Shown here: piece after piece, positions 1 to 10,193 of the stretch
Layout: each line of letters opens with the position of its first letter
Numbering within the stretch: the first letter of the stretch is position 1
NCBI RefSeq assembly: GCF_009760905.1
Contig: NZ_VIRW01000019.1
Coordinates: 1-58,241 of the forward strand
Length of the DNA: 58,241 nt
Direction of reading: 5' to 3'
Source: Chitinibacter sp. GC72
GTDB lineage: Bacteria > Pseudomonadota > Gammaproteobacteria > Burkholderiales > Chitinibacteraceae
Program-made: the position numbers and the translations under genes
The notes under the pieces: model-generated
What the model was told of the DNA's origin: nothing
What the model saw: only the letters and a program-made list of their open reading frames with translations
Databases searched by the model: none

Positions 1-204
1 ATCCGGCCGATTGCGATTGGCAAAAAGAATTGGCTATTCGCGGGCAGCGAACGCGCCGGCAAACGCGCAGCCGCCATCCAAAGTTTATTGGCGACGGCTA
101 AACTGAATGGCATTGAGCCATCAGAATGGCTGAAGGACACGCTGGAAAAACTCCCTACCTGGCCGAATAGCAGGATTGATGAGTTGTTGCCGCTGCGCGG
201 CTAG
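1..204 (+). CDS. tnpC: IS66-family transposase TnpC, C-terminal fragment
   Basis: Frame 1 is open from the first base and gives 67 residues beginning IRPIAIGKKNWLFAG and ending with a TAG stop. The string GKKNWLFAGSERAGKRAA is characteristic of the C-terminal IS66 transposase domain, which follows the DDE catalytic core; in the family this region contains the last part of the transposase of about 500 residues. Only the tail is here because the window starts inside the gene. The rest of the element lies to the left of the window. The match is by recalled family motif, not by a search. Confidence 0.88.
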   Translation: MRPIAIGKKNWLFAGSERAGKRAAAIQSLLATAKLNGIEPSEWLKDTLEKLPTWPNSRIDELLPLRG

Positions 205-242
205 TTCATTTCGATGCAACTGGCGAGGTGGTCACGCCGTAC
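1..242 (+). mobile_element. IS66-family element, right end
   Basis: The tnpC tail is followed by 38 bases that end in a sequence whose reverse complement starts GTACGGCG, weakly matching the GTAAGCAT that starts the IS66 copy at the other edge. The boundary at 242 is inferred from this match and could be off by some bases. Directly to its right begins a shortened copy of the 50-bp dispersed repeat. Confidence 0.6.
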
Positions 243-270
243 GCATACAGAACTCATAGAGGAATACCCC
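243..270. repeat. 50-bp dispersed repeat, right part only, cut by IS66
   Basis: The stretch ends in CATAGAGGAATACCCC, matching the right arm of the dispersed repeat family (compare CGCAGAGACATACCCC at 31203-31218). About 22 bases of the left arm are missing exactly where the IS66 end is placed, so the element appears to have inserted into a repeat copy. Confidence 0.55.
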
Positions 271-273
271 AAC

Positions 274-301
274 AAAAAAGCCACCCGAAGGTGGCTTTTT
301 T
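274..301. terminator. Rho-independent terminator after sucD
   Basis: The stem is AAAAAAGCCACC and GGTGGCTTTTTT around the loop CGAA. It is symmetrical, so it can act in both directions. It closes the leftward TCA-cycle gene cluster, 23 bases past the sucD stop. Confidence 0.9.
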
Positions 302-323
302 CATTCTCTATTCACAAGGTGAA

Positions 324-1208
324 TTAGATCATGCCTTTTGATTTCAGCAATTCAAACATCGTTTTGCCGATTTCAGCTGGGCTGCGGGTGTACGCGATGC
401 CAGCTTGTTCGAAGGCTTTGAATTTCTCTTCAGCAGTGCCTTTACCGCCAGAGATGATCGCGCCAGCGTGGCCCATACGTTTGCCTTTAGGTGCAGTGAC
501 ACCAGCGATGTAACCGACTACTGGCTTAGTTACGTATGATTTAGCGAATTCAGCCGCTTCTTCTTCGGCAGAACCACCGATCTCACCGATCATTACGATC
601 GCGTCAGTATCAGGATCGTCTTGGAACAGTTTCAATGCGTCGATGTGGCTAGTACCTGGGATTGGGTCGCCGCCGATACCGATACACGTTGATTGACCCA
701 GACCCAAAGCAGTCGTTTGCGCAACTGCTTCGTAAGTCAATGTACCAGAGCGTGAAACGATACCGATACGACCTGGGTTGTGGATGTGCCACGGCATAAT
801 ACCGATTTTGCACTCGCCCGGAGTAATAATACCTGGGCAGTTAGGGCCGATCAGACGGATACCCGCTTCATCAACCGCTTTTTTCACGTACAACATATCG
901 ACTGTAGGCACGCCTTCAGTGATACATACGATCAATTTAACGCCTGCATCAACCGCTTCCAAGATTGAATCTTTCGCGAAAGCTGCAGGTACGTAGATCA
1001 CAGAAGCATCAGCTTGAGTTTGCGCTACTGCATCACGCATGGTGTTAAATACTGGCAGGCCTAGGTGCTCTGAGCCGCCTTTACCTGGCGTTACACCACC
1101 TACGACTTTTGTACCTACTTTCAACGCTTGTTCTGCGTGGAAAGTACCGTTTTTGCCAGTGAAACCTTGCACCAGCACTTTTGTATCTTTATTAACCAAA
1201 ACGCTCAT
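324..1208 (-). CDS. sucD: Succinyl-CoA synthetase, alpha subunit
   Basis: Succinate-CoA ligase alpha subunit, 294 residues, the usual family length. With SucC it makes ATP or GTP while converting succinyl-CoA to succinate in the TCA cycle, in the cytoplasm. An N-terminal CoA-binding Rossmann motif ([10 protein letters not shown], about residues 15-24) and the phosphohistidine segment KRMGHAGAI (His near residue 247) are visible, as is SGTLTYEA, typical of the ligase domain. It is the last gene of the leftward sdh-glt-suc cluster and ends just before a strong terminator. A 130-base gap with a long palindrome separates it from sucC. Confidence 0.97.
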   Translation of the reverse strand: MSVLVNKDTKVLVQGFTGKNGTFHAEQALKVGTKVVGGVTPGKGGSEHLGLPVFNTMRDAVAQTQADASVIYVPAAFAKDSILEAVDAGVKLIVCITEGVPTVDMLYVKKAVDEAGIRLIGPNCPGIITPGECKIGIMPWHIHNPGRIGIVSRSGTLTYEAVAQTTALGLGQSTCIGIGGDPIPGTSHIDALKLFQDDPDTDAIVMIGEIGGSAEEEAAEFAKSYVTKPVVGYIAGVTAPKGKRMGHAGAIISGGKGTAEEKFKAFEQAGIAYTRSPAEIGKTMFELLKSKGMI

Positions 1209-1234
1209 GGTTTATTCCTTTGAAGTTATAAGCC

Positions 1235-1313
1235 AAAAGTGTTTCGCGGCCTTAGCTCATCTTGCTGTACTACGCGTACTATCTACGATGAGCTGCCTTG
1301 CAAAACGACTTTT
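1235..1313. repeat. Long imperfect palindrome between sucC and sucD
   Basis: Arms of about 27 bases (1235-1261 and 1287-1313) start AAAAGT and end ACTTTT, with a perfect inner AGCTCATC/GATGAGCT pair. The centre contains GTACTACGCGTAC, itself nearly palindromic. It lies in the untranslated gap inside the suc genes and would fold as a long RNA hairpin. It does not resemble the GGGTAT family. Confidence 0.7.
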
Positions 1314-1338
1314 GTCCCTTCTTTAATCTGTGCTGTGA

Positions 1339-2508
1339 TTACAGGGCTTTAACGGCAGCAACGATTTTCTCGGCTGCGTCGTTCAGGCCTTGGGCTGAAG
1401 TCAATTTCAGACCAGATTCGTCAAGGATTTTCGCGCCCAATTCAGCGTTATTACCTTCCAGACGAACTACCACTGGTACTGTTACGTTCACTTCTTTAAC
1501 CGCAGCGATAATCGCTTCAGCGATCATGTCGCAACGAACGATACCACCGAAGATATTGATCAACACGCCTTGAACAGATGTATCAGCCAAGATCAGTTTG
1601 AATGCTTCGATCACGCGCTCTTTAGTTGCGCCGCCACCAACGTCCAAGAAGTTAGCTGGTTGGCCACCTTTCAGTTTGATGATGTCCATCGTCGCCATCG
1701 CCAAGCCAGCGCCGTTCACCATACAACCGATATTGCCTTCCAACGCTACGTAGTTCAGTTCGAACTCAGAAGCTTTCACTTCACGCTCGTTCTCTTGTGA
1801 TTTGTCGCGTTGTGCCAGCAATTCTGGGTGACGGAACAAAGCGTTTGAGTCGAGGTTGATTTTGCCGTCAACACAAGCCAATTCGCCGTTTTCACGCAAA
1901 GCCAATGGGTTTACTTCAAACAGAGCGAAGTCGTTTTCAACGAATGCTTTGTAAGAGCCTAAGATCAGGTTGGTGAACGCAGCAACTTGTTTGCCTACCA
2001 GACCCAAAGCGAAAGCCGCTTGACGGCCTTGGTATGGCTGCATGCCTACCAAAGGATCAACTTCGATCTTGATGATTTTTTCTGGCGTTTCTTCAGCCAC
2101 TTTCTCGATCTCAACACCACCTTCAGTTGAAACCATGAATACGATGCGTTGTGAGCTGCGATCAACTACCGCGCCAAGGTATAACTCGCGCGTTACTGGG
2201 TACATGTCTTCACAAACCAATACGCTGTGAACTGGCTGGCCAGCTGCATCAGTTTGGTAAGTAACCAGATTAGTACCGATCAAGCGAGCCGCTTCAGCAG
2301 CTGCTTCTTCACGGCTTTTCACGACTTTAACGCCGCCCGCTTTACCGCGGCCACCGGCGTGAACCTGAGCTTTAACAACAGCAAATTTGCCGCCCAATGT
2401 GTCGTAAGCAGCAGCAGCTTCTTCAGCGTTGTTAGCCAAAATGCCGCGTTGTACTGGCAAACCATATTTAGCCAGCAATTCCTTGGCTTGATACTCGTGC
2501 AGATTCAT
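1339..2508 (-). CDS. sucC: Succinyl-CoA synthetase, beta subunit (ADP-forming)
   Basis: Succinate-CoA ligase beta subunit, 389 residues, full length. The protein starts [16 protein letters not shown], the classic beginning of the family, followed by an ATP-grasp nucleotide-binding region with the loop [12 protein letters not shown] (about residues 50-62). The C-terminal CoA-ligase domain contains GANFLD-like NFLDVGGGA and IFGGIVRCD, both typical. It pairs with SucD to form the heterotetramer. It is transcribed leftward after lpd and before sucD. The upstream gap contains an ERIC-like 150-bp palindrome that reaches the stop codon of lpd. Confidence 0.97.
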   Translation of the reverse strand: MNLHEYQAKELLAKYGLPVQRGILANNAEEAAAAYDTLGGKFAVVKAQVHAGGRGKAGGVKVVKSREEAAAEAARLIGTNLVTYQTDAAGQPVHSVLVCEDMYPVTRELYLGAVVDRSSQRIVFMVSTEGGVEIEKVAEETPEKIIKIEVDPLVGMQPYQGRQAAFALGLVGKQVAAFTNLILGSYKAFVENDFALFEVNPLALRENGELACVDGKINLDSNALFRHPELLAQRDKSQENEREVKASEFELNYVALEGNIGCMVNGAGLAMATMDIIKLKGGQPANFLDVGGGATKERVIEAFKLILADTSVQGVLINIFGGIVRCDMIAEAIIAAVKEVNVTVPVVVRLEGNNAELGAKILDESGLKLTSAQGLNDAAEKIVAAVKAL

Positions 2509-2624
2509 CTCTATTTATCCTTTGTGAGGAGAGTGTTGTCGGACAGGCTATTCCCCGCCGTTGTACCGCATGATGGATAAGAGCACCTGCCCCTACCCAC
2601 CCTACAAATTCAAATAACTATTTC

Positions 2625-2775
2625 ATTAAGAGTGGCTTTAAAAGCTAGCGAGCGCCCGTCAACTTGGTAAGGCCGGAGCACAGAAACCGGAATGTACTTG
2701 AAGTACATGAGGATTTCGCGCAACGCCCGCGCCAAGGTCACGGGATGCATCGCAGCTTTAAAAGCTGCTCTTAAG
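2625..2775. repeat. ERIC-like 150-bp imperfect palindrome overlapping the lpd stop
   Basis: Outer arms TTAAGAGTGGCTTTAAAAGC (from about 2626) and, inverted, the segment ending at 2775 (CTTTAAAAGCTGCTCTTAAG) match with few differences. The core holds TGTACTTGAAGTACA, a perfect palindrome around one G, flanked by GAAACCGG and GGATTTCG, which pair partly. The size and whole-element dyad symmetry resemble ERIC/IRU-type intergenic elements; this is structural similarity, not established homology. The right arm supplies the last residues (HS) and the stop of lpd. Confidence 0.75.
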
Positions 2776-4204
2776 AGTGCAGACCGCGTTTATCGCAACC
2801 TAGCGCCGCCTCGTGCATCGCTTCAGCCAATGATGGGTGAGCGTGAACGATACGAGCAATATCTTCAGCCGATGCGTTAAATTCCATCGCCACCACCGCT
2901 TCAGTAATCAATTCTGAAGCGAATGGGCCGATGATGTGCACGCCCAAGATGCGGTCAGTTTTGGCGCAAGCCAGCATTTTGACAAAGCCAGCTGTCTCGC
3001 CCAAACCCAATGCACGGCCGTTTGGCCCGAATGGGAATTGACCTTTCTTGTACTCAACGCCTTCGGCTTTCAGCGCTTGCTCAGTTTTACCTACCCAAGC
3101 CATTTCTGGACTGGTGTAGATGACCCAAGGTACGTTGTTAAAGTCGATGTGTGGGTGCTGACCTGCGATGCGCTCAGCCACGGCCACGCCTTCTTCCGAC
3201 GCTTTGTGCGCCAGCATCGGGCCGCGAACCACGTCACCGACTGCCCATAGATTTGGCAATGAAGTGCGGCAATCGCCATCAACCACGACAAAACCGCGCT
3301 CATCGAGTGGCAAGCCGACTGATTCAGCCGCCAAGTTCCACGTGTTTGGTACACGGCCGATCGATACGATCAGTTTGTCGTAGGTTTCAGTGAATGCATT
3401 GCCGTCGCTATCGGTGTATTCAACGGTAACGTCGTTCTCACCTTTGGTGATGTTGCCGATTTTCAGGCTTGTTTTGATGACCAGACCCAAGTCTTTGGTG
3501 AAGATCTTGTGCGCTTCTTTGGCAATCGCTTCGTCTGCTGCCAACAAGAAACCTGGTGCGCCTTCCAGAATCGTCACTTCCGCGCCCAAACGCTTCCATA
3601 CCGAACCCATTTCCAAGCCAATTACACCCGCGCCAATCACGCCCAAGCGTTTTGGTACGGCAGGAATTGACAATGCACCTTCGTTATCCAAGATCAGCAC
3701 GTTATCAACTGGCGCTTGTGGCAATTGGCGTGGCGTTGAGCCTGTTGCCAAGATGATGTGCGTGGTTTCAACGACTTCAACTTTGTCGCCGTCCGCCACT
3801 TCAACTTGCCATTTGTCGCCGTTGCGACCCAAGATTTTGCCGTGGCCGTGCAAGCTCGCTACTTTGTTCTTTTTGAACAGGTAGCCGATACCTTGTGTCA
3901 ATTTGCTGACGATGCCTTCTTTGCGCGCCAGCATCGTGCCAACGTCAAATTTCATGCCTTCAACGGTGATACCGTGTGAAGCAAATTTATGCTCAACACG
4001 TTCTACGTTTTCAGATGATTCAAGCAAGGCTTTCGATGGGATACAACCTACGTTCAAGCAAGTACCGCCCAAAGACGCTTTGCCTTCTTTGTTTTTGAAT
4101 TCGTCGATACACGCAGTATTAAAACCCAACTGCGCCGCACGAATCGCCGCCACGTAGCCGCCAGGGCCCGCGCCGATTACGATAACGTCAAATGATTGTG
4201 ACAT
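2771..4204 (-). CDS. lpd: Dihydrolipoyl dehydrogenase (E3)
   Basis: FAD-dependent disulfide reductase, 477 residues, the E3 component that re-oxidises lipoyl groups on SucB. Visible motifs: the FAD-binding [10 protein letters not shown] (residues 12-21), the redox-active CLNVGC segment (Cys pair near 50 and 55), the NAD-binding [10 protein letters not shown] near 195, and the catalytic [13 protein letters not shown] near the C-terminus. It lies between sucB and sucC, fitting a 2-oxoglutarate dehydrogenase-linked E3; whether it also serves pyruvate dehydrogenase cannot be told here. Its last codons and stop fall within the end of the ERIC-like element. Confidence 0.96.
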   Translation of the reverse strand: MSQSFDVIVIGAGPGGYVAAIRAAQLGFNTACIDEFKNKEGKASLGGTCLNVGCIPSKALLESSENVERVEHKFASHGITVEGMKFDVGTMLARKEGIVSKLTQGIGYLFKKNKVASLHGHGKILGRNGDKWQVEVADGDKVEVVETTHIILATGSTPRQLPQAPVDNVLILDNEGALSIPAVPKRLGVIGAGVIGLEMGSVWKRLGAEVTILEGAPGFLLAADEAIAKEAHKIFTKDLGLVIKTSLKIGNITKGENDVTVEYTDSDGNAFTETYDKLIVSIGRVPNTWNLAAESVGLPLDERGFVVVDGDCRTSLPNLWAVGDVVRGPMLAHKASEEGVAVAERIAGQHPHIDFNNVPWVIYTSPEMAWVGKTEQALKAEGVEYKKGQFPFGPNGRALGLGETAGFVKMLACAKTDRILGVHIIGPFASELITEAVVAMEFNASAEDIARIVHAHPSLAEAMHEAALGCDKRGLHS

Positions 4205-4227
4205 TCAGTCCACCTTAACCCATAGCC

Positions 4228-4277
4228 GGGTATATTCATGCAAGCAATTGGGTATGCAGCCCACAGCCACATACCCC
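4228..4277. repeat. 50-bp dispersed GGGTAT repeat, copy between sucB and lpd
   Basis: It starts GGGTATATTCATGCA and ends CCACAGCCACATACCCC. It lies 7 bases past the sucB stop. A second internal GGGTAT is present at 4250-4255, so this copy may be rearranged. Confidence 0.85.
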
Positions 4278-4284
4278 ACTTAAA

Positions 4285-5463
4285 TTAGATATCCAACAAC
4301 AGGCGAGCTGGATCTTCGATCGCGTCTTTAATTGCTACCAAAGACAATACCGCTTCACGACCATCGATGATGCGGTGATCGTAAGATTGCGCCAGATACA
4401 TGATTGGACGAGCAACCACTTGACCGTTTTCAACCACGGCGCGCTCTTTCGTCGCGTGCATGCCCAAGATGGCCGCTTGTGGTGGGTTGATGATCGGCGT
4501 TGACATCATTGAGCCGAACGTGCCGCCGTTAGAAATCGTGTAAGTACCGCCAGTCAATTCTTCAACGCCCAATTTACCTTCTTGCGCGCGTTTGCCGAAG
4601 TCAGCGATGGTTTTCTCGATTTCAGCCAAAGACAATTGGTCTGCGTTACGGATAATTGGTACGACCAGACCGCGTGGGCTACCTACTGCAACGCCGATGT
4701 CGAAGTAGCCGTGGTAAACGATGTCGTTACCGTCAACCGAAGCATTCACGATTGGGTATTTTTTCAACGCCGCAACGGCAGCTTTGACGAAGAAGCCCAT
4801 AAAGCCCAATTTCACGCCGTGGTCTTTTTCGAATTTGTCTTTGTACTTGTTACGCAAGTCCATCAACGGTTTCATGTTTACTTCGTTGAACGTCGTCAAG
4901 ATTGCGTTTTCTTGCTGAGATTGCAGCAAACGCTCAGCCACACGAGCGCGCAAGCGGCTCATTGGTACGCGTTGTTCTGGACGATCACCTGTTGGTGCTA
5001 CCACTGCTGGCGCAGCTGGACGGTTCAGATGATTTTGTACGTCTTCTTTCAATACGCGACCACCGCGGCCAGTGCCGGCTACGTCGTTTACATTTACGCC
5101 TGCGTCAGCAGCGATCTTTTTCGCAGCTGGCATCGCGTTGGCACCGCCTGCTGGCGCAGCTTGAACAGCAGCTGGCGCGGCAACTGCGGCAGGAGCAGCT
5201 TGAGCTGGCGCAGCGCTGGCAACAGCAGCTGTGTCGATTTTGGCAATCACATCCAAGCTGCCCACGGTCGCGCCGTCAGCCTGAACGATTTCAACCAGAA
5301 CACCAGCTTGTGGCGCTGGGATTTCGAGAACAACTTTGTCGGTTTCCAAATCGATCAGGTTTTCGTCGCGAGCAACCGCTTCGCCGACTTTTTTGCGCCA
5401 TGAAATCAGTGTGGCTTCAGAAACAGATTCAGGTAATTGTGGTACCAAAACTTCGATGATCAT
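4285..5463 (-). CDS. sucB: 2-oxoglutarate dehydrogenase E2, dihydrolipoyl succinyltransferase
   Basis: E2 core of the 2-oxoglutarate dehydrogenase complex, 392 residues from the ATG at 5463, which has GGAG 7 bases upstream; a longer in-frame start at 5535 would add an unlikely tail. Order of domains: lipoyl domain with lipoylated Lys in [10 protein letters not shown] (near 43), an Ala/Pro-rich linker, the E1/E3-binding domain ([18 protein letters not shown]), a second linker, and the catalytic acyltransferase domain with [12 protein letters not shown] (His and Asp catalytic) near the end. It follows sucA; a terminator-like hairpin lies between the two. Confidence 0.97.
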   Translation of the reverse strand: MIIEVLVPQLPESVSEATLISWRKKVGEAVARDENLIDLETDKVVLEIPAPQAGVLVEIVQADGATVGSLDVIAKIDTAAVASAAPAQAAPAAVAAPAAVQAAPAGGANAMPAAKKIAADAGVNVNDVAGTGRGGRVLKEDVQNHLNRPAAPAVVAPTGDRPEQRVPMSRLRARVAERLLQSQQENAILTTFNEVNMKPLMDLRNKYKDKFEKDHGVKLGFMGFFVKAAVAALKKYPIVNASVDGNDIVYHGYFDIGVAVGSPRGLVVPIIRNADQLSLAEIEKTIADFGKRAQEGKLGVEELTGGTYTISNGGTFGSMMSTPIINPPQAAILGMHATKERAVVENGQVVARPIMYLAQSYDHRIIDGREAVLSLVAIKDAIEDPARLLLDI

Positions 5464-5532
5464 TGTGTCACTCCAGTCGATTTTAAATTCTTTGTGATCG
5501 TGTGCCCGCTGAAAATAGCAAAGGCAAAACGC

Positions 5533-5566
5533 CAAAAAACGCGGCGCTCCTAAGGAGGGCCGCGTT
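5533..5566 (-). terminator. Terminator-like hairpin between sucA and sucB
   Basis: On the minus strand the stem AACGCGGC...GCCGCGTT encloses CTCCTTAGGAG and runs straight into a run of six T, so it has the form of an intrinsic terminator. It lies just past the sucA stop and in front of sucB, so it would partly uncouple sucB and later genes from sucA. Confidence 0.6.
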
Positions 5567-5570
5567 GCGA

Positions 5571-8378
5571 TTACAAGGTCATTGCCTCTTCAACAAAGGC
5601 TTTGAGCTGGGCATTGTGCTTGCTCATATAGCCAACGGCTGGCGAAGCTGACGATGGGCGACCCGCAAAGGTCAATGTCTGCTTCGGCTCCAACACCGCT
5701 TCAAGGCGGTGACGGATCTGATGCCATGCGCCCTGATTACGTGGCTCTTCTTGCACCCACATGATCTCTTTGGCGTTTGGATATTTTTGCAATTCGGCTT
5801 GCAGCTCTTCGGCAGGGAACGGATACAGCTGTTCGATACGCACGATAGCGATTTCTTTAATTTCGCGTTCGGTGCGACCTGCGAGCAAGTCGTAATACAC
5901 CTGACCCGAGCAGCAGATCACGCGTTTTACTTTCTTCGCATCCAACTCTTGCGCTTCGCCAATCACCGGGCGGAATTCACCGCTAGTGAAGTGCTCGATT
6001 GGGCTGCACGCATTTTTCGCTTTCAACAGCTTTTTGCTCATGATAATGATCAGCGGCTTGCGATATGGACGCAGCATCTGGCGGCGCAGCGCGTGGAACA
6101 TTTGCGCTGATTCAGACAGCATCAGCACTTGCACATTGTGCTCAGCGCACAATTGCAAGTAACGCTCAACGCGTGCTGATGAATGCTCTGGGCCTTGACC
6201 ATCGTAACCGTGCGGCAGAATCATCGTCAGGCCACACAAACGGCCCCATTTGGTTTCGCCAGAAGTAATAAACTGGTCGATCACCACCTGTGCGCCGTTG
6301 GCAAAGTCGCCGAACTGCGCTTCCCAGATCGTCAGCTCATCAGGTGCTGAACATGCGTAACCGTATTCAAACGCCAATACCGCTTCTTCGTTCAAGATCG
6401 AGTCGATCACCAGGAAGTGGCCCTGGTTTTCCGACAGATTTTGCAGCGGAATATGTACGCCGTGATCCCATTTCTCTCGATTCTGATCGTGCAATACCGC
6501 GTGACGGTGGTTGAACGTACCGCGGCCTGAGTCTTCACCCGAAATGCGCACGCCCATGCCTTCGGTCAGCAGCGTTGAGTAAGCCAGATGCTCGGCCATG
6601 CCCCAATCCACTGGCGCTTCGCCATTGGCCATCAGCGTGCGTTCTTTAACGATTTTCTCAACGTTAGCGCGCAGTTTGAAATCGGCCGGGTATTGCGTGA
6701 ATTTATCGGTCAAGCGAATCAGATCCGCTTGTGGCACCGAGGTATTCACCGGATGACGCCAGTGCGTACCCAGATACTTAGTCCAATCCACCGCGTACGA
6801 GCGTTTGTAGTCGGTCAGTGTGGTCTGCTCAACGTGTTCACCACGGTCCAGCGCATCACGATAGGCCTGAATCATGCCGTCGGCTTCAGCTTGCGTCACC
6901 ACGCCCTGAGCGATCAGCTGATCGGCGTAGACTTTGCGTGGGCCAGGGTGAGCGGCGATTTTCTTGTACATCATCGGCTGCGTTACAAATGGATCATCCG
7001 CTTCGTTGTGGCCGTGCTTGCGGTAGCAAACCAAGTCAATCACCACGTCTTTGTGGAACAACTGACGATATTGCAGTGCAGCTTCAGTCACCAAGCACAC
7101 CGCTTCAGGATCATCACCGTTCACGTGGAAAATTGGCGCTTCAACCATCTTCGCGATATCAGTGCTAAACAAGCTAGAACGATTATCGCGAATATCCGAC
7201 GTGGTGAAACCCACTTGGTTATTGATCACCAAGTGCACCGTACCACCAGTACCGTAGCCACGCGTTTGCGACAGGTTGAACGTACCTTGGTTGGTACCCA
7301 GGCCGATAAAAGCTGAATCGCCGTGGATCAACAATGGCAATACTTGATCGCCAGTCAGGTCTTTACGACGGTGTTGACGCGCACGCACTGAGCCTTCAAC
7401 GACGGGGTTAACGATCTCAAGGTGAGATGGGTTAAATGCCAGTGTTAAATGCAGCGGGCCACCCGGCGTTGGAATATCTGAGCTGAAACCCATGTGGTAT
7501 TTCACGTCACCTGAGGCCAACTGCGTGTTGTAACGGCCTTCAAACTCACCAAATAAATCGCGTGGCTGTTTGCCCAGAATGTTTACCAGCATATTCAGAC
7601 GACCACGATGGGCCATACCGATAACGATTTCATGCACGCCAGCAGCGCCAGCCGCCTGAGCTAAGTAATCCACCGCTGGAATCATGCTATCGCCGCCTTC
7701 GAGCGAGAAGCGTTTCTGGCCGACGTATTTCTTGTGCAGGTATTGCTCTAGCGTTTCTGCCGCTGTCACTTGCTTCAGAATACGTTTTTTCTGGTCTACG
7801 TTAAAACTTGGTTGCGAGCGACGAGCTTCGAAAAACTCTTGCACCCATTTACGCTCATCACCGTTGGTGATGTGCATATATTCCAGACCAATATTGCCGC
7901 AATAAGTCTGCTGCAAAAAGCCCAATACTTCGGTCGGCGTCGCGCGCTCTAGGCCAACGATATTGGTACCCAGCTTGATTGCCATATCGCTGTCTGACAG
8001 ACCATGCGTTTTCGGATCAAGCTCAGGCACGGCAGCTTTGTCCATGCGTTGCAATGGATCAAGCTTCGCGCTGCGGCTACCCATAATGCGGTAAGCCGAA
8101 ATCAAGCGTAGCAAGTTCACTTGACGTTCGGTGGCGGCTTCATCAACCACACCGACTGCGCGTACAGATTGCTTGGCCAACTGGCGGAACGACTCTTCAA
8201 TCGGTGCACGCACCACATCGCGAGCCACCGAGCCCGGTGTTTGCTGCAGCTGATCGAAATAAGTACGCCACTGCGCGTCAACTGACGACGCATCAATCAA
8301 ATATTGCTCGTAGAGGTCTTCTACAAACGGGGCATTCCCGCCGAACAGCTGGGAATTCGTTTCAAGTTCTTTCATCAT
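5571..8378 (-). CDS. sucA: 2-oxoglutarate dehydrogenase E1
   Basis: Thiamine diphosphate-dependent E1 component, 935 residues, normal family length (about 930-950). It decarboxylates 2-oxoglutarate and passes succinyl to the lipoyl group on SucB. Recognisable segments: the N-terminal [19 protein letters not shown], the [14 protein letters not shown] and [12 protein letters not shown] strings, the TDP region around [10 protein letters not shown] and [11 protein letters not shown], the [15 protein letters not shown] motif, and the transketolase-like C-terminal half ending in the E1 C-terminal domain. It is followed at 136 bases by gltA upstream and by sucB downstream on the same strand. Confidence 0.98.
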   Translation of the reverse strand: MMKELETNSQLFGGNAPFVEDLYEQYLIDASSVDAQWRTYFDQLQQTPGSVARDVVRAPIEESFRQLAKQSVRAVGVVDEAATERQVNLLRLISAYRIMGSRSAKLDPLQRMDKAAVPELDPKTHGLSDSDMAIKLGTNIVGLERATPTEVLGFLQQTYCGNIGLEYMHITNGDERKWVQEFFEARRSQPSFNVDQKKRILKQVTAAETLEQYLHKKYVGQKRFSLEGGDSMIPAVDYLAQAAGAAGVHEIVIGMAHRGRLNMLVNILGKQPRDLFGEFEGRYNTQLASGDVKYHMGFSSDIPTPGGPLHLTLAFNPSHLEIVNPVVEGSVRARQHRRKDLTGDQVLPLLIHGDSAFIGLGTNQGTFNLSQTRGYGTGGTVHLVINNQVGFTTSDIRDNRSSLFSTDIAKMVEAPIFHVNGDDPEAVCLVTEAALQYRQLFHKDVVIDLVCYRKHGHNEADDPFVTQPMMYKKIAAHPGPRKVYADQLIAQGVVTQAEADGMIQAYRDALDRGEHVEQTTLTDYKRSYAVDWTKYLGTHWRHPVNTSVPQADLIRLTDKFTQYPADFKLRANVEKIVKERTLMANGEAPVDWGMAEHLAYSTLLTEGMGVRISGEDSGRGTFNHRHAVLHDQNREKWDHGVHIPLQNLSENQGHFLVIDSILNEEAVLAFEYGYACSAPDELTIWEAQFGDFANGAQVVIDQFITSGETKWGRLCGLTMILPHGYDGQGPEHSSARVERYLQLCAEHNVQVLMLSESAQMFHALRRQMLRPYRKPLIIIMSKKLLKAKNACSPIEHFTSGEFRPVIGEAQELDAKKVKRVICCSGQVYYDLLAGRTEREIKEIAIVRIEQLYPFPAEELQAELQKYPNAKEIMWVQEEPRNQGAWHQIRHRLEAVLEPKQTLTFAGRPSSASPAVGYMSKHNAQLKAFVEEAMTL

Positions 8379-8514
8379 TGCCGTGTATCCATTTTTTTCC
8401 GCCCTGCTTGCAAGCTAATGCCTATTGGCAAAAAGACAGCAAGGCCGGTCAATGCAGCTACGCCCTTATGCCATCTTCAATCAGCACAAGGGCGCAGGAA
8501 CCGCGGTGATTAGA

Positions 8515-9801
8515 TCAACCGCGCTTGTCCATTGGTACGTAATCTCGTTTTTCCGCGCCAGTGTATTGCTGACGTGGGCGACCGATCTTCATGCCTGGGT
8601 CAGAAATCATTTCGTTCCAGTGGCTAATCCAGCCTACGGTACGCGCCAGCGCGAAGATTACTGTGAACATTGGCACTGGAATACCCAAGGCTGATTGAAC
8701 GATACCTGAGTAGAAGTCGACGTTTGGATACAGTTTACGCTCGATGAAGTACGGATCTTCCAGCGCGATTTTTTCCAATTCCATCGCCAATTTGAATTTC
8801 GGATCGTCTTGCAGACCAAGTTCATTCAGAACTTCGTGGCAAATGCGGCGCATTACATTGGCGCGTGGGTCCATGTTTTTGTAAACGCGGTGACCAAAGC
8901 CCATCAGTTTGTGCGTTTTCGCTTTCACGCCTTCCATAAACGCTGGCACGGCTTCAACCGAACCGATTTCGTCCAACATCAACAATACCGCTTCGTTCGC
9001 GCCGCCGTGCGACGGACCCCACAGACAAGCGATACCGGCTGCGATACACGCGAATGGATTGGCGCCAGAAGAACCCGCCAAACGTACAGTCGACGTTGAA
9101 GCATTTTGCTCATGGTCAGCGTGCAACGTGAAGATCACGTCCAGCGCGCGAACCAGCACTGGGTTTGGTTTGTATTCTTCGCATGGCGTCGAGAACATCA
9201 TGTGCATGAAGTTCGCGGTGTAGCCCAAATCGTTACGTGGGTAAACGAATGGCAGACCTTGGTTGTAGCGGTAGCACATTGCGGCAATCGTTGGAATCTT
9301 AGAGATCAAACGGAACATGGCCACTTTGCGGTGTTCTGGATTAGCGATATCCAAGCTATCTTGGTAGAACGCAGACAAGGCACCAACCACACCGACCATC
9401 ATTGCCATTGGGTGCGCATCACGACGGAAACCGTTGAAGAAACGCGTCAACTGGTCGTGAATCATGGTGTGGCTCATCACCGTTTTTTCAAATTCCGCTT
9501 TTTGCGCTGCAGTTGGCAATTCGCCGTTGATCAACAGGTAGCACACTTCGAGGTAATCAGAATCTTCAGCTAATTGCTCAATAGGGTAACCACGATAGTA
9601 CAGCTGACCCAAATCACCATCGATGAAAGTGATTTTTGATTCGCAGCTAGAAGTTGCCAAAAAGCCCGGGTCAAAAGTAAACATGCCGGTTTTAGAAAAA
9701 CTGCGGATGTCGACTACATCTGGACCCAAAGTAGATTTCAAAACAGGCATTTCCAGCGTGTTCTGGCCATCGTTATAAGTCAGCGTGACTTTCTTTTCCA
9801 T
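8515..9801 (-). CDS. gltA: Citrate synthase (type II, hexameric)
   Basis: Condenses oxaloacetate and acetyl-CoA, 428 residues from the ATG at 9801, which is preceded by AGGAG; an in-frame upstream start at 9843 is less likely. Catalytic segments: [12 protein letters not shown] (His), [13 protein letters not shown] (His) and the Asp-containing region near VDFYSG. The Gram-negative type II N-terminal domain ([17 protein letters not shown]) indicates the NADH-regulated hexameric class by family knowledge. It sits between sdhE and sucA in the leftward TCA cluster. Confidence 0.98.
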   Translation of the reverse strand: MEKKVTLTYNDGQNTLEMPVLKSTLGPDVVDIRSFSKTGMFTFDPGFLATSSCESKITFIDGDLGQLYYRGYPIEQLAEDSDYLEVCYLLINGELPTAAQKAEFEKTVMSHTMIHDQLTRFFNGFRRDAHPMAMMVGVVGALSAFYQDSLDIANPEHRKVAMFRLISKIPTIAAMCYRYNQGLPFVYPRNDLGYTANFMHMMFSTPCEEYKPNPVLVRALDVIFTLHADHEQNASTSTVRLAGSSGANPFACIAAGIACLWGPSHGGANEAVLLMLDEIGSVEAVPAFMEGVKAKTHKLMGFGHRVYKNMDPRANVMRRICHEVLNELGLQDDPKFKLAMELEKIALEDPYFIERKLYPNVDFYSGIVQSALGIPVPMFTVIFALARTVGWISHWNEMISDPGMKIGRPRQQYTGAEKRDYVPMDKRG

Positions 9802-9857
9802 CGTGTTGCTCCTGTTAAAGCGCTTCGGTAATGCGCTCGGCAATGCCGGCTGCGTTA

Positions 9858-10124
9858 TTAGTTTGCTGCGCCATGACTGCCTGCATTCGCTGCAGCAATC
9901 CGCGCAATCATCACGGCAAGTTCGGGGTCTGGGCAGACCGATTTACCGTTGACGTATTCCAAAAAATCCCAATCTGGCAGCAGCAATATTTGCTCATACA
10001 CCGCCAGCTCTTGTGCATTCAAAGTCGGTAGAACTTCATTCACAAAGCGTTCAAGTTGCAAATCCAGTTCCAGCAAACCGCGCCGTGAACGCCAGATAAT
10101 TCGTTTCAGCTCTACTTCATCCAT
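9858..10124 (-). CDS. sdhE: FAD assembly factor SdhE
   Basis: A small 88-residue protein with the RRGLLELD segment (residues 14-21), the RGxxE signature of the SdhE/YgfY/Sdh5 family, and WDFLEYVNG further on. SdhE helps attach FAD covalently to SdhA. It lies directly after sdhB in the order sdhCDAB-sdhE-gltA seen in many betaproteobacteria. A copy of the dispersed 50-bp repeat separates it from sdhB. Confidence 0.92.
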   Translation of the reverse strand: MDEVELKRIIWRSRRGLLELDLQLERFVNEVLPTLNAQELAVYEQILLLPDWDFLEYVNGKSVCPDPELAVMIARIAAANAGSHGAAN

Positions 10125-10138
10125 TGCACACCCCTAGA

Positions 10139-10188
10139 GAGTATTGGCCTACAGATCAATCTCAGACTAATCCACAGGCACATACCCC
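10139..10188. repeat. 50-bp dispersed repeat, copy between sdhB and sdhE
   Basis: It starts GAGTATTGGCCTACAGATCA and ends CCACAGGCACATACCCC. The first G-G-G is changed to GAG. It lies 5 bases past the sdhB stop, inside the TCA cluster. Confidence 0.85.
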
Positions 10189-10193
10189 TCTTA

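Noticed and set aside
4582-5403. A long plus-strand open frame (273 codons) opposite sucB
   Set aside because: It is antisense to a clear sucB, with low-complexity, Trp/His/Phe-rich translation typical of shadow frames, and no ribosome-binding site.
6588-7316. A 242-codon plus-strand frame opposite sucA
   Set aside because: Shadow of a conserved gene; the translation resembles no family.
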